Assembly (NCBI GenBank): GCA_002296885.1
Contig: DBIH01000196.1
Location: 1 to 9,642 of the forward strand
Direction of reading: 5' to 3'
DNA length: 9,642 nucleotides
From: Flavobacterium sp. UBA807
Lineage (GTDB): Bacteria; Bacteroidota; Bacteroidia; Flavobacteriales; Flavobacteriaceae
The translations under genes were made by a program, and so were the position numbers. Positions within the stretch are counted from its first letter, which is position 1. The number at the start of each line of letters is the position of its first letter. Below are positions 1 through 7,388 of this stretch, piece after piece. The notes under the pieces were generated by a model. That model did not search any database, was not told the origin of the DNA, and saw nothing but the letters and a program-made list of their open reading frames with translations.

Positions 1-1
1 G

Positions 2-235
2 ATAGGCGTAGTAGATTATAACCTGACAGAAAAACAAGCCAAAGGCAGAGATTTTAGTCGTTCGTTATACATAGCACAAGACATCAAGGCAGGTGAGGTT
101 TTCACAGCTGAGAATGTACGTTCCGTTAGGCCCGGATTCGGATTGCATCCAAAGTATTATAATGAAGTCTTAGGTAAAATAGCCAATTCAGATGTTGAAA
201 AAGGGACTCGTTTTTCTCTTGCTTTAATAAAATAA
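2..235 (+). CDS. pseI: Pseudaminic acid synthase, C-terminal part (partial, 5' end outside window)
   Basis: This is the last 77 codons of a NeuB/PseI-family synthase, cut by the left edge and read from base 2 to a TAA at 233-235. Seen: the segment RSLYIAQDIKAGEVFTAENV followed by RSVRPGFGLHPKYY and a closing GKIANSDVEKGT. This is the SAF (antifreeze-like) domain that closes NeuB-type enzymes. Known of the family: PseI condenses phosphoenolpyruvate with 2,4-diacetamido-2,4,6-trideoxy-L-altrose to form pseudaminic acid in the cytoplasm, and the SAF domain of one subunit covers the active site of the other. The RPGFGLHPKYY pattern fits PseI better than sialic acid (NeuB) or legionaminic acid (LegI) synthases as I recall them, but the catalytic barrel is not visible. 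A Leg or Neu synthase is therefore the main alternative. Only 8 bases separate it from the next gene, so they are probably co-transcribed. Confidence 0.85.
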   Translation: MGVVDYNLTEKQAKGRDFSRSLYIAQDIKAGEVFTAENVRSVRPGFGLHPKYYNEVLGKIANSDVEKGTRFSLALIK

Positions 236-243
236 TATTTAAA

Positions 244-1719
244 ATGAATATTGCTTTTTTTACTAATTACATATATACGCCGCATTTTGAAACGGAGCTG
301 GAACTCATTCAGCTACATCTTGATAAGGGCGATACCGTGTATCATTTTGTTTGTGATCTGCATTTATTGAGTTGCGATTTCAATCCGAATGCCGACTTGC
401 TTAAATGCATTTCATGTAAAACTAAAAGAGAAAAAGGGCAGGAGCTGCTTTCAGGTAAGAAGCATTACCATGAAATCAGGATTTCTAACTTTGATTATAA
501 AGGAGTTTTCGGTTTACCTCAATTAAAATTCAATTCAATCCCGGATTTAAGAAAGTACAAAATTGACAATTTCGAAATTGGGGAAGCAACGCTTTCTTCA
601 ATGGTTTCAATAGTTCGCGACCCGGCACCTGATTTGGAAGTTTATGAAAGCCTGATGAAGCGCATTATTCAGTCTTCATATTATTGTTATTACTACTTCC
701 AAAAGCAGTTACAGCACTATGCAATCGATACTTTTTATAATTTCAATGGTCGCTTTGCAACGAATCGTGCTGCTTTACGTGCCGCGCAGAAAATACAGGT
801 GCACACATATATGCATGAAAGAGGTCGTAATTTTCAAACGTATGAATTGTTCGATAATGTCCTTCCACATCAGATTGGCCCGTTTATGGAACGTGTATCA
901 GAGGCTTGGAAAAATCATCCTGACATAGAAGGTAAAAACAGGATTGCTCATGAATTTTATAAAAACCGGGCGAATGGTAAAGAGCAAAGTTGGATTTCAT
1001 TTACGAAAGATCAGAAGAAGGGACTGCCTGACAATTGGGATCAAAATGCTGATAATGTCGTAATTTTTACATCTTCTGAAGATGAATATGTATCGATAGG
1101 AAAAGATTGGGAGATGGGATTTTTTGAATCTCAGAATCAATTAATTCTTAAATTAATGAATGACGAAAGGCTCGCGGAAAAGAAAATTTGGGTTCGACTG
1201 CATCCGAATATGAGGTCGATGTCGAAACAATACCTGAAGAAAACCTATGCAACACTGCAAGGAAGAATAGAAGTTATTCTGCCCGAATCGCCAATCAACA
1301 GTTACGATTTGATTTTTGCTACCAATAAGGTTCTGAGCTTTGGTTCTACAGTCGGGATAGAAGCAACCTATTGGGGAAAACCGTCAATATTACTCGGTCC
1401 AAGTTTTTATAAAGCTTTCGATGCAACTTACAATCCCGAAAGTTATGAAGCACTTGTTACGCTTTTACTGGATAAAAATTTAAAGCCCTTAGCGCAGGAA
1501 AACACGCTCCCTTATGGATTTCATATTAATAACTTTGGGATTCCGTTTCGGATTTACAAACCGGTCAATCTTTTCGAAGGAACTTACAAAAACGTAAATT
1601 TGGATAAGGTTTTCAATTATAATAAATGGCACAAACTTATTAATACTAAAGGTTTTCATTGGTTATATAATCGATTGAATAAATCCAATCATACTTCACG
1701 CCTGAAGCGATATGTATAG
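244..1719 (+). CDS. GT-B-like putative surface-polysaccharide glycosyltransferase
   Basis: This is a 491-residue soluble protein with no signal peptide or membrane segment. The C-terminal half carries marks of GT-B-type capsule or CDP-glycerol-transferase-like proteins: RLHPN at residues 318-322, and SFGSTVGIEATYWGKPSILL at about 365-384, which has the shape of a nucleotide-sugar-binding loop. The middle has FNGRFATNRA (about 168-177) and YMHERGR (189-195). The N-terminal part has a cysteine group (C37, C44, C55, C58) that includes a CxxC pair and could bind metal. The ATG at 244 lies 8 bases after the pseI-like stop, and the end overlaps the next gene by 8 bases. Inference: it transfers a sugar during glycan assembly. 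Its place directly after the pseudaminic acid synthase makes it a candidate CMP-pseudaminic acid transferase, but donor and acceptor cannot be read from the sequence. Confidence 0.6.
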   Translation: MNIAFFTNYIYTPHFETELELIQLHLDKGDTVYHFVCDLHLLSCDFNPNADLLKCISCKTKREKGQELLSGKKHYHEIRISNFDYKGVFGLPQLKFNSIPDLRKYKIDNFEIGEATLSSMVSIVRDPAPDLEVYESLMKRIIQSSYYCYYYFQKQLQHYAIDTFYNFNGRFATNRAALRAAQKIQVHTYMHERGRNFQTYELFDNVLPHQIGPFMERVSEAWKNHPDIEGKNRIAHEFYKNRANGKEQSWISFTKDQKKGLPDNWDQNADNVVIFTSSEDEYVSIGKDWEMGFFESQNQLILKLMNDERLAEKKIWVRLHPNMRSMSKQYLKKTYATLQGRIEVILPESPINSYDLIFATNKVLSFGSTVGIEATYWGKPSILLGPSFYKAFDATYNPESYEALVTLLLDKNLKPLAQENTLPYGFHINNFGIPFRIYKPVNLFEGTYKNVNLDKVFNYNKWHKLINTKGFHWLYNRLNKSNHTSRLKRYV

Positions 1720-2665
1720 TACACCGATTTTATTTCTTGTTTTTAACAGACCTGAAGAAACTAGTTTAAGTCTGGAAGCTATTAGGAAAATCAAGCCAAA
1801 ATACCTATACATTGCGGCTGACGGACCAAGACCAGAAAACAGGAATGATGAGGTCAACTGTAAAAAAGTAAGAGATATAATTCTGCAGGGAATCGACTGG
1901 GATTGTGAGGTTAAGACTTTGTTCAGAGAAGAGAATTTAGGATGTGGGACTGCAGTTCAAGGTGCTTTAGATTGGTTTTTCAATCAGGTTGAAATGGGAA
2001 TCATTGTTGAAGACGATATTGTGCCTGCACCTGCTTTTTTTGACTATTGCACGATTCTGTTGGATAAATATAAAGACGATAGCCGCATATTTACTATCAA
2101 TGGAAATAACTTAACCTATGAAAATCCGAAATATGATTATGGGTTGACGGGTTATTTTAATATGTGGGGCTGGGCTACCTGGAGACGTTCTAATGAATTG
2201 GTTAACAAAACATGGCCCGAATTTAACCTTCAGAATGATTTTAAAAAAGGAAGTCAATTATTAAAAAAAATAAAATTACCAACTATTTTTCCTCAGGACG
2301 AATGGTATTACCGATGGGAACTTATTTTTGATAAAACAAAGAACGGAACCATCGATACCTGGGATTATCAATGGGTTTATACCTGCCTTAAAAATCAAAA
2401 ATATTGCATAAGGCCAAATTTCAGTATGGTTGAAAATATCGGTTTTAATGAAAACTCCACGCATACAAGTCAGGCTCCACACGCTGTATTCATAAATCAA
2501 AAAAGTAAAGTTCAGAAATTAAAAACATCTGATCTTAAAGGAAGAATGAACATTGAAAGCGAATATGAAATCAAACATGTTGCCGAATACTGGAACAACG
2601 TAATTATAGACTACAATACTTTAATTAAAAAAGTTAAAGTCTATTTTAGAAAATTTGGATTGTAA
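1712..2665 (+). CDS. Putative GT-A-fold glycosyltransferase (EDD / WGWATWRR type)
   Basis: This is a 317-residue cytoplasmic protein. The start STPILFLVFNRPE, then YIAADGPR (about 33-40), ENLGCGTAV (about 74-82) and VEDDIVP (99-105) give the usual order of a GT-A nucleotide-diphospho-sugar transferase. The acidic E100-D101-D102 would be the metal and nucleotide site. The later MWGWATWRR (151-159) and WDYQW (217-221) belong to a Bacteroidota-common group often annotated as nucleotide-diphospho-sugar transferase or, misleadingly, as hemolytic protein HlpA-like. The ATG at 1712 lies inside the end of the previous gene (8-base overlap, different frame), so the two are probably translationally coupled. 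Inference: it adds one sugar of the glycan repeat at the inner membrane. The specificity is unknown. Confidence 0.7.
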   Translation: MYSTPILFLVFNRPEETSLSLEAIRKIKPKYLYIAADGPRPENRNDEVNCKKVRDIILQGIDWDCEVKTLFREENLGCGTAVQGALDWFFNQVEMGIIVEDDIVPAPAFFDYCTILLDKYKDDSRIFTINGNNLTYENPKYDYGLTGYFNMWGWATWRRSNELVNKTWPEFNLQNDFKKGSQLLKKIKLPTIFPQDEWYYRWELIFDKTKNGTIDTWDYQWVYTCLKNQKYCIRPNFSMVENIGFNENSTHTSQAPHAVFINQKSKVQKLKTSDLKGRMNIESEYEIKHVAEYWNNVIIDYNTLIKKVKVYFRKFGL

Positions 2666-2704
2666 TTTTCATGCACATCCGATTTATAATACCACAATTA
2701 CACT

Positions 2705-3553
2705 ATGAATAAAACTCCACGTGTCACCATAATTACTATCAATTACAATAACCTGGCTGGTTTAGAACAAACGGTTAATAGTGTTGTTAACCAAACCTAT
2801 AAAGATTTTGAATTTGTTATCATTGATGGTGGTAGTACCGATGGCAGCGCAGCGTTTATTGAAACGAACAAGGATAAATTCGATTATTCAGTAAGCGAAC
2901 CTGATAAGGGAATTTACAATGCTATGAATAAAGGAATCCTGAAATCAAATGGCGAGTATTTATTGTTTTTGAATTCGGGAGATTGGTTCCACAGCGACAC
3001 GATATTGTCAAAAGTATTTGATGTTCCAAGAACTGCTGATATACTTTATGGTAACATAAATGAAATCCGCCCTAATGGTGAAAACACATTAGCGGTGCCA
3101 CTTGTTGGTGATCGTTTGACAATGGCTAACTTTAATTCGAATACGCATCCAACTGTTTTGCACCAGGCTTCATTCATTAAAAAATCACTCTTTGATAAAG
3201 GATTATACGATGAGAGTTACAAAATAATAGCAGACATTAAATTTTTTATTGAAAGTATTATTATAAGGAATTGTTCGGTAGAATATCTTCCATTCGTCAT
3301 TTCGAATTTTAATTTTGATGGACTGAGTAATATGCCTGAAAATTGGCCAAAAACTATAAAAGAAAGGGAACGCATTTTTAGTGAAGTAATGCCTCCGAGA
3401 ATTTTGAAAGATTATGAATTATTTTTTCAAATTAAAGATTCAGAAATGTTCCAATATATTCCACTTCTTGAGAAGACAGAAGGTTTGAAAAGGTGGGTAA
3501 ACAAAATTACCATTAGTCTGATTAAAACTTATAAAATAATTAAAAGAAAATAG
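2705..3553 (+). CDS. GT2-family glycosyltransferase (WfgS-like)
   Basis: This is a 282-residue family 2 glycosyltransferase. VTIITINYNN at 7-16 is the opening strand, and DGGSTDGS at 41-48 is the nucleotide-binding motif. EPDKGIYNAMNKG (65-77) and LLFLNSGDWF (86-95, with the DxD-like SGD) follow. DGGSTDG together with DKGIYNAMNKG is characteristic of the WfgS/WfeV-like GT2 subgroup found in O-antigen clusters. No transmembrane helix is seen, so it probably acts at the cytoplasmic face on a lipid-linked acceptor. A 39-base gap, the largest in the window, precedes it. I see no convincing Bacteroidota promoter (TTTG then TAnnTTTG) or terminator there, so read-through from upstream is likely. The next gene begins 17 bases after its stop. 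Sugar specificity cannot be read from the sequence. Confidence 0.88.
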   Translation: MNKTPRVTIITINYNNLAGLEQTVNSVVNQTYKDFEFVIIDGGSTDGSAAFIETNKDKFDYSVSEPDKGIYNAMNKGILKSNGEYLLFLNSGDWFHSDTILSKVFDVPRTADILYGNINEIRPNGENTLAVPLVGDRLTMANFNSNTHPTVLHQASFIKKSLFDKGLYDESYKIIADIKFFIESIIIRNCSVEYLPFVISNFNFDGLSNMPENWPKTIKERERIFSEVMPPRILKDYELFFQIKDSEMFQYIPLLEKTEGLKRWVNKITISLIKTYKIIKRK

Positions 3554-3570
3554 ATTTAAAAAAGTATACC

Positions 3571-5109
3571 GTGAAAATATTAGACTGTACTTTACGCGAC
3601 GGCGGATATTATACCAACTGGGATTTTGAAAAAGATATAGTGAAAACTTATTTTGAAGCTTTCAATAATCTTCCGGTGGAATATCTTGAAATTGGCTACC
3701 GTTCCAATCCGTTGAAAGGCTATTTGGGCGAGTTTTTCTACTGTCCTGATTATGTCCTGCATCAGGTAAAAGCAATGTCAAATAAAAAACTCGTAATTAT
3801 CTTGAACGAAAAAGATGTACGGGTTGAAGACCTTGATAGTCTGTTAAGGCCTTGCATAGGTTTGATTGATATGGTACGAATCGCCATCGATCCAAAACAA
3901 TTAAAAAGAGCAGTCGGACTTGCGGAAGGCATTAAAAAAATGGGATTTGAAGTGGGCTTTAATGTGATGTATATGTCAACCTGGGCGTCGCAAAAGGATT
4001 TCTTAAATGAAATCCCCTTAATAAACGGAATAACCGATTATTTCTATATGGTTGATTCTTTTGGTGGCGTATATCCCGAAGATGTAAAGGCAACTTTTGA
4101 TTTAGTGCGTTCTAAAACCGATGTAAAAATTGGTTTTCACGGACATAATAATATGGAATTGGGATTAATCAACACATTAACAGCAATCGAGTGTGGAGCC
4201 GATATTGTTGATGTTACCGTTACCGGAATGGGAAGAGGTGCCGGGAATTTAAAAACAGAATTGTTGCTGACATCGCTGAATGCAAAAGGAATGCTTGACT
4301 TTGATTTCAATCCATTGTCAAAAGTGGTGGATGCTTTTACCACACTTCAGAAAAAATATGAATGGGGAACCAATCTTCCGTATATGGTTTCGGGAGCCAA
4401 TTCATTGCCGCAGAAAGACGTTATGGAATGGGTAGGCAAACGCTACTATTCTTTCAACAGTATTATCCGTGCTTTAAATAATCAATCCAAAGGAATTCAG
4501 GATAATCACGAACTGCCAAAGTATGATTTTGATAAAAAACCCAAAAGCGATGCGGTTATCATTGTAGGTGGTGGTCCAACAATAGTGCACCATGCAGAAG
4601 CCATCAATAATTTTATTGACAAACATTCGGATTTGACCATTATTCACGCCAGCTCCAAAAATGCTTTTTGCCTGAACCACAATTTGCAGGAACATTTCTA
4701 TTGTCTGGTTGGTAATGAAGGGCATCGATTGGAAGACGTTTTTCAGGGAAATTATGTAGAAGGCGGAAAATGCATCCTGCCACCATTTCCAAGAAAAATG
4801 GGGACTTATATTCCGGAATCATTCCTTAAAAATGCATTCGAACTCAACAAAGTTGATTTTACTCCGAAGTTCAACGACTCACATACTTCATTAGCAGTAC
4901 AGACTGCCATTAATCTGGGTGCTAAAAAAGCTTATTTTATTGGTTATGACGGATACAGTGGCGGATCGATAGGAGAAAAGGAACAGGAGCTTTTCCTTGA
5001 AAATGAATTTTTATTTGAAAAAGCGGCTGCAGCAGGATTGGAATGTGTTAGTTTAACGCCAACTTCCTATAATAACTTAACTCAGGAATCCTTATTTGCT
5101 TTATTATGA
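3571..5109 (+). CDS. Two-domain fusion: DmpG/HMGL-type aldolase plus C-terminal DUF115/Maf-like domain
   Basis: This is a 512-residue protein beginning at GTG; the next in-frame Met is at residue 69, past the catalytic motif. Residues 1 to about 270 form a DRE-TIM metallolyase barrel. CTLRDGGY (6-13) has R9 and D10, VDSFGGVYPED is at 161-171, HGHNN at 190-194 has metal-ligand histidines H190 and H192, and GMGRGAGNLKTE is at 219-230. These match 4-hydroxy-2-oxovalerate aldolase more closely than isopropylmalate synthase, so the expected chemistry is aldol addition or cleavage with pyruvate. From about residue 325 a second domain begins: DAVIIVGGGPTI (327-338) and SHTSLAVQTAINLGAKKAYF (437-456) followed by IGYD. 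These resemble the DUF115/MptE-like fold of flagellin glycosyltransferases (Maf). The last 4 bases overlap the CMP-sugar synthetase start (ATGA). Inference: it makes a 2-keto-3-deoxy sugar acid. The second domain could instead be an MptE-like phosphotransferase or a purely binding domain. Confidence 0.82.
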   Translation: MKILDCTLRDGGYYTNWDFEKDIVKTYFEAFNNLPVEYLEIGYRSNPLKGYLGEFFYCPDYVLHQVKAMSNKKLVIILNEKDVRVEDLDSLLRPCIGLIDMVRIAIDPKQLKRAVGLAEGIKKMGFEVGFNVMYMSTWASQKDFLNEIPLINGITDYFYMVDSFGGVYPEDVKATFDLVRSKTDVKIGFHGHNNMELGLINTLTAIECGADIVDVTVTGMGRGAGNLKTELLLTSLNAKGMLDFDFNPLSKVVDAFTTLQKKYEWGTNLPYMVSGANSLPQKDVMEWVGKRYYSFNSIIRALNNQSKGIQDNHELPKYDFDKKPKSDAVIIVGGGPTIVHHAEAINNFIDKHSDLTIIHASSKNAFCLNHNLQEHFYCLVGNEGHRLEDVFQGNYVEGGKCILPPFPRKMGTYIPESFLKNAFELNKVDFTPKFNDSHTSLAVQTAINLGAKKAYFIGYDGYSGGSIGEKEQELFLENEFLFEKAAAAGLECVSLTPTSYNNLTQESLFALL

Positions 5110-5840
5110 GTTATATCATTGTAATACCAGCCAGACTGGCTTCAACACGACTTCCCGAAAAACCTTTGGTGGATATTGATGGGAAGTCACTTATTCAAAG
5201 AACTTACGAGCAGTGTCTTTTAGCGGTTCCAAAAGATAAAGTTTTCGTCGCCACCGATGCGGATAAAATTGCTGACCACTGCAAAGCATTAGGAATGAAT
5301 GTGATCATGACTTCCAAAAATTGCCTAACCGGAACAGACCGGGTCGCTGAGGTTTCTAATACAATTGAAGCTGATTATTACATTAACGTCCAAGGAGATG
5401 AACCGCTTATAAATCCTGAAGATATCAAACTAATTGTAAAAGCAACGGAGCAGTATCCAAACGAAATTATAAACGGATACACCGCTATTGATACTGAAGA
5501 AGATTACAGAAGTTTGACCATTCCGAAAGTGGTTTTCAAACCGGATGGGGAATTGTTATATATGTCGAGGGCACCAATTCCGGGTAACAAAAAAAATATA
5601 TTCAGCAAATCCTGGCGACAGGTCTGCATTTATGCTTTTCCAAAAAAAGCTTTAGATGCTTTTACCAGCGTTACCGAAAAAACAATGCTGGAAGAAGAAG
5701 AAGATATTGAAATCTTAAGATTTTTAGAATTAGGACACAAAGTCCGAATGTTAGCCATGTCAAATGAATCTATTGCGGTAGATACTCCTGAAGACATTCA
5801 AAAAGTATTGCACAGGCTCGAACAGATTAATGCCAAATAA
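5106..5840 (+). CDS. KdsB-like CMP-sugar synthetase (3-deoxy-ulosonate cytidylyltransferase family)
   Basis: This is a 244-residue protein, normal length for KdsB. Family motifs seen are IPARLASTRLPEKPL (7-21, CTP-binding), GTDRVAEV (76-83), NVQGDEPLI (94-102, with metal-binding D98), and VDTPEDI near the C terminus (225-231). Known of the family: KdsB couples CTP with the 2-keto sugar acid Kdo to give CMP-Kdo plus pyrophosphate. Several positions differ from housekeeping KdsB as I recall it. The usual KHIGIYAYR segment reads RQVCIYAFPK (171-180), and the LEHIEMLEQLR-type helix reads LEEEEDIEILR (195-205). Linked by an ATGA overlap to the aldolase fusion, it more likely activates that pathway's product than Kdo for lipid A. 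A plain CMP-Kdo synthetase cannot be excluded, so kdsB is not assigned. Confidence 0.85.
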   Translation: MSYIIVIPARLASTRLPEKPLVDIDGKSLIQRTYEQCLLAVPKDKVFVATDADKIADHCKALGMNVIMTSKNCLTGTDRVAEVSNTIEADYYINVQGDEPLINPEDIKLIVKATEQYPNEIINGYTAIDTEEDYRSLTIPKVVFKPDGELLYMSRAPIPGNKKNIFSKSWRQVCIYAFPKKALDAFTSVTEKTMLEEEEDIEILRFLELGHKVRMLAMSNESIAVDTPEDIQKVLHRLEQINAK

Positions 5841-6777
5841 TATGAAAGATAATTACATACTGGTAACGGGTGCCGCAGGATTTATTGGTGCAGCAGTTGC
5901 GAGAAAATTAATTTCCCTTGGACACAAAACCATAACTGTTGACAATCTTTCAACCGGTGAATTGGATGTTGTGCCCAAAGAAACCATCTTTATCGAAGGT
6001 AATCTTGGGAAACAGGAAACCATCGATAAACTGAATGATTATACTATTTCAGCAATCTTTCATATAGCTGGACAAAGCTCGGGAGAGGTAAGTTTTGAAA
6101 ACCCTTCCTATGATTTGGAATCGAATACCGAATCGACCATTTTGCTATTGAAATTTGCAAAAGAAAAAGGAATTAAACATTTCGTTTATGCCAGTACTAT
6201 GTCGGTTTATGGCAATCAGGAAATGCTTCCTGTTACTGAAACTACGGTTCCGATGCCGACTTCTTTTTATGCCTGCGGAAAATTAGCCAGCGAACATTAT
6301 TTGAGAATTTATTCTTCATTTGGAATAAATATAGCAGCATTGCGACTTTTTAATGTTTATGGTCCGGGACAGAATTTGAAAAACCTGAAACAGGGAATGC
6401 TGAGCATTTATTTGGCGCAGGCGTTGACAGACAATAAAATTGTGGTGAAAGGAAGCGTAGACCGGTTCAGGGATTTTGTATATATTGATGATGTTGTAAA
6501 TGCATTTCTGAAAGGATTTGAATTTACCCAAAACAATAAGTTTGGCATCTTCAATATCAGCACTGGCAAACCTTCTTATGTTCATCAATTGCTGGATTCA
6601 ATCAAAACCTCATTAGATAATAATGTTGAAGTTTCTGTAATTGAAGGAACTCCCGGAGATCAGTTCGGGATTTTTGGTTCTAACTGGCTGGCTAAATCAA
6701 CTTTGGGTTGGGAACCTCAAACCACATTTGAAGATGGAATGCAGAAAATGATTAGCTGGGCGAAATCAACCATATGA
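5830..6777 (+). CDS. Extended SDR NAD-dependent sugar epimerase/dehydratase
   Basis: This is a 315-residue protein with a Rossmann NAD-binding site at the N terminus: ILVTGAAGFIG, GxxGxxG at residues 14-20. Next are DNLSTGE (38-44), an HIAGQSS stretch (78-84) where other members have HxAA, and ASTMSVYG (121-128). The catalytic pair Y147 and K151 sits in YACGK, in place of the more usual YGxSK. LRLFNVYGPG (171-180) and RFRDFVYIDDV (212-222) complete the GalE/WbpP-type pattern. The expected substrate is a nucleotide-activated sugar. The ATG at 5830 overlaps the previous gene by 11 bases. A second in-frame ATG at 5842, just after that gene's TAA, would remove four residues and suits the fold equally well. 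It ends in an ATGA overlap with the phosphatase gene. Epimerase, dehydratase and decarboxylase functions cannot be told apart here. Confidence 0.85.
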   Translation: MPNNMKDNYILVTGAAGFIGAAVARKLISLGHKTITVDNLSTGELDVVPKETIFIEGNLGKQETIDKLNDYTISAIFHIAGQSSGEVSFENPSYDLESNTESTILLLKFAKEKGIKHFVYASTMSVYGNQEMLPVTETTVPMPTSFYACGKLASEHYLRIYSSFGINIAALRLFNVYGPGQNLKNLKQGMLSIYLAQALTDNKIVVKGSVDRFRDFVYIDDVVNAFLKGFEFTQNNKFGIFNISTGKPSYVHQLLDSIKTSLDNNVEVSVIEGTPGDQFGIFGSNWLAKSTLGWEPQTTFEDGMQKMISWAKSTI

Positions 6778-7388
6778 ATAACAATAAAAAAGTAATTTTT
6801 TGGGATTTCGATGGTGTTTTGATGGATTCAAATGCGGTTCGTGATTTGGGTTTTGAAAAAGTGTTAGCCGATTTTCCGGAGGAACAGGTTCAACAGTTGA
6901 TGGATTTTCACAGAAATAACGGTGGATTATCACGGTATGTGAAATTCAGACATTTTTTTGAAACTATCCGAAAAGAAGAATTGACCGATGAAAAACTTAA
7001 GAATTATACGGACCGTTTTTCTGAGATCATGCTCAGCCTTTTGCTGGATGAATCATTATTGATTCAGCCAACAATCAATTTTGTAAAAAACAATTATCAC
7101 AATTATAAAATGCACATCGTTTCCGGTTCAGACCAAACCGAATTGAGAAAAATCTGTGTGACATTGAATTTATCACAGTATTTTGTGAGCATTCACGGTT
7201 CGCCGACACCTAAAAAGCAATGGATCAAAGATTTGTTGGAAGAAAATCAATATGATCTGAAAGATTGTGTTTTGATTGGTGATTCACACAATGACTTTGA
7301 AGCAGCCGATGTAAACAGAATTGATTTTTGGGGTTACGGCAATGAAAAAATAACAGCATTGAGTACCGTTAATTTTAGTTTGGAATAG
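6774..7388 (+). CDS. HAD-superfamily phosphatase (beta-phosphoglucomutase/Gph-like)
   Basis: This is a 204-residue HAD hydrolase with all four motifs. VIFWDFDGVLMDS has nucleophile D11 and acid/base D13. IVSGSD has S117. K147 and K148 follow in SPTPKK. GDSHNDFEAA has D170 and D174. The roughly 100 residues between the first two motifs are mostly helical and form a C1-type cap, placing it with beta-phosphoglucomutase and phosphoglycolate phosphatase. KdsC, the Kdo-8-phosphate phosphatase, is a capless tetramer, so this is not a KdsC copy although it occupies the same slot beside a CMP-sugar synthetase. Inference: it removes phosphate from a sugar or sugar-acid phosphate in this pathway. It starts in a 4-base ATGA overlap with the SDR gene and ends sharing one base with the next start (TAGTG), so translation is probably coupled. 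Confidence 0.85.
   Translation: MNNNKKVIFWDFDGVLMDSNAVRDLGFEKVLADFPEEQVQQLMDFHRNNGGLSRYVKFRHFFETIRKEELTDEKLKNYTDRFSEIMLSLLLDESLLIQPTINFVKNNYHNYKMHIVSGSDQTELRKICVTLNLSQYFVSIHGSPTPKKQWIKDLLEENQYDLKDCVLIGDSHNDFEAADVNRIDFWGYGNEKITALSTVNFSLE

Noticed and set aside
719..928. Overlapping + strand open frame within the first GT-B-like gene
   Set aside because: It is a short out-of-frame shadow with an arbitrary translation inside a longer gene with conserved motifs.
2666..2704. Possible promoter in the largest intergenic gap (TATAAT at 2685-2690)
   Set aside because: TATAAT is only about 14 bases before the ATG, and the Bacteroidota-type pair (TTTG with TAnnTTTG at about 20 bases) is absent. In AT-rich sequence the match is expected by chance.
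4137..4725. Antisense open frames at 4137-4343 and 4474-4725 within the aldolase gene
   Set aside because: They lie fully inside a gene with strong protein motifs, their translations have no recognisable domain, and they have no supporting spacing or start context.
3571..5840. Phosphonate pathway (HMGL-type enzyme plus cytidylyltransferase occur together in some phosphonate clusters)
   Set aside because: There is no PEP mutase or phosphonopyruvate decarboxylase in the window, and the cytidylyltransferase is clearly KdsB-like, not PntC- or choline-phosphate-type.
3571..7388. Canonical Kdo synthesis operon
   Set aside because: No KdsA, KdsD or KdsC is present. The barrel enzyme has DmpG/HMGL motifs and the phosphatase has a C1 cap, so only the CMP synthetase resembles that pathway.
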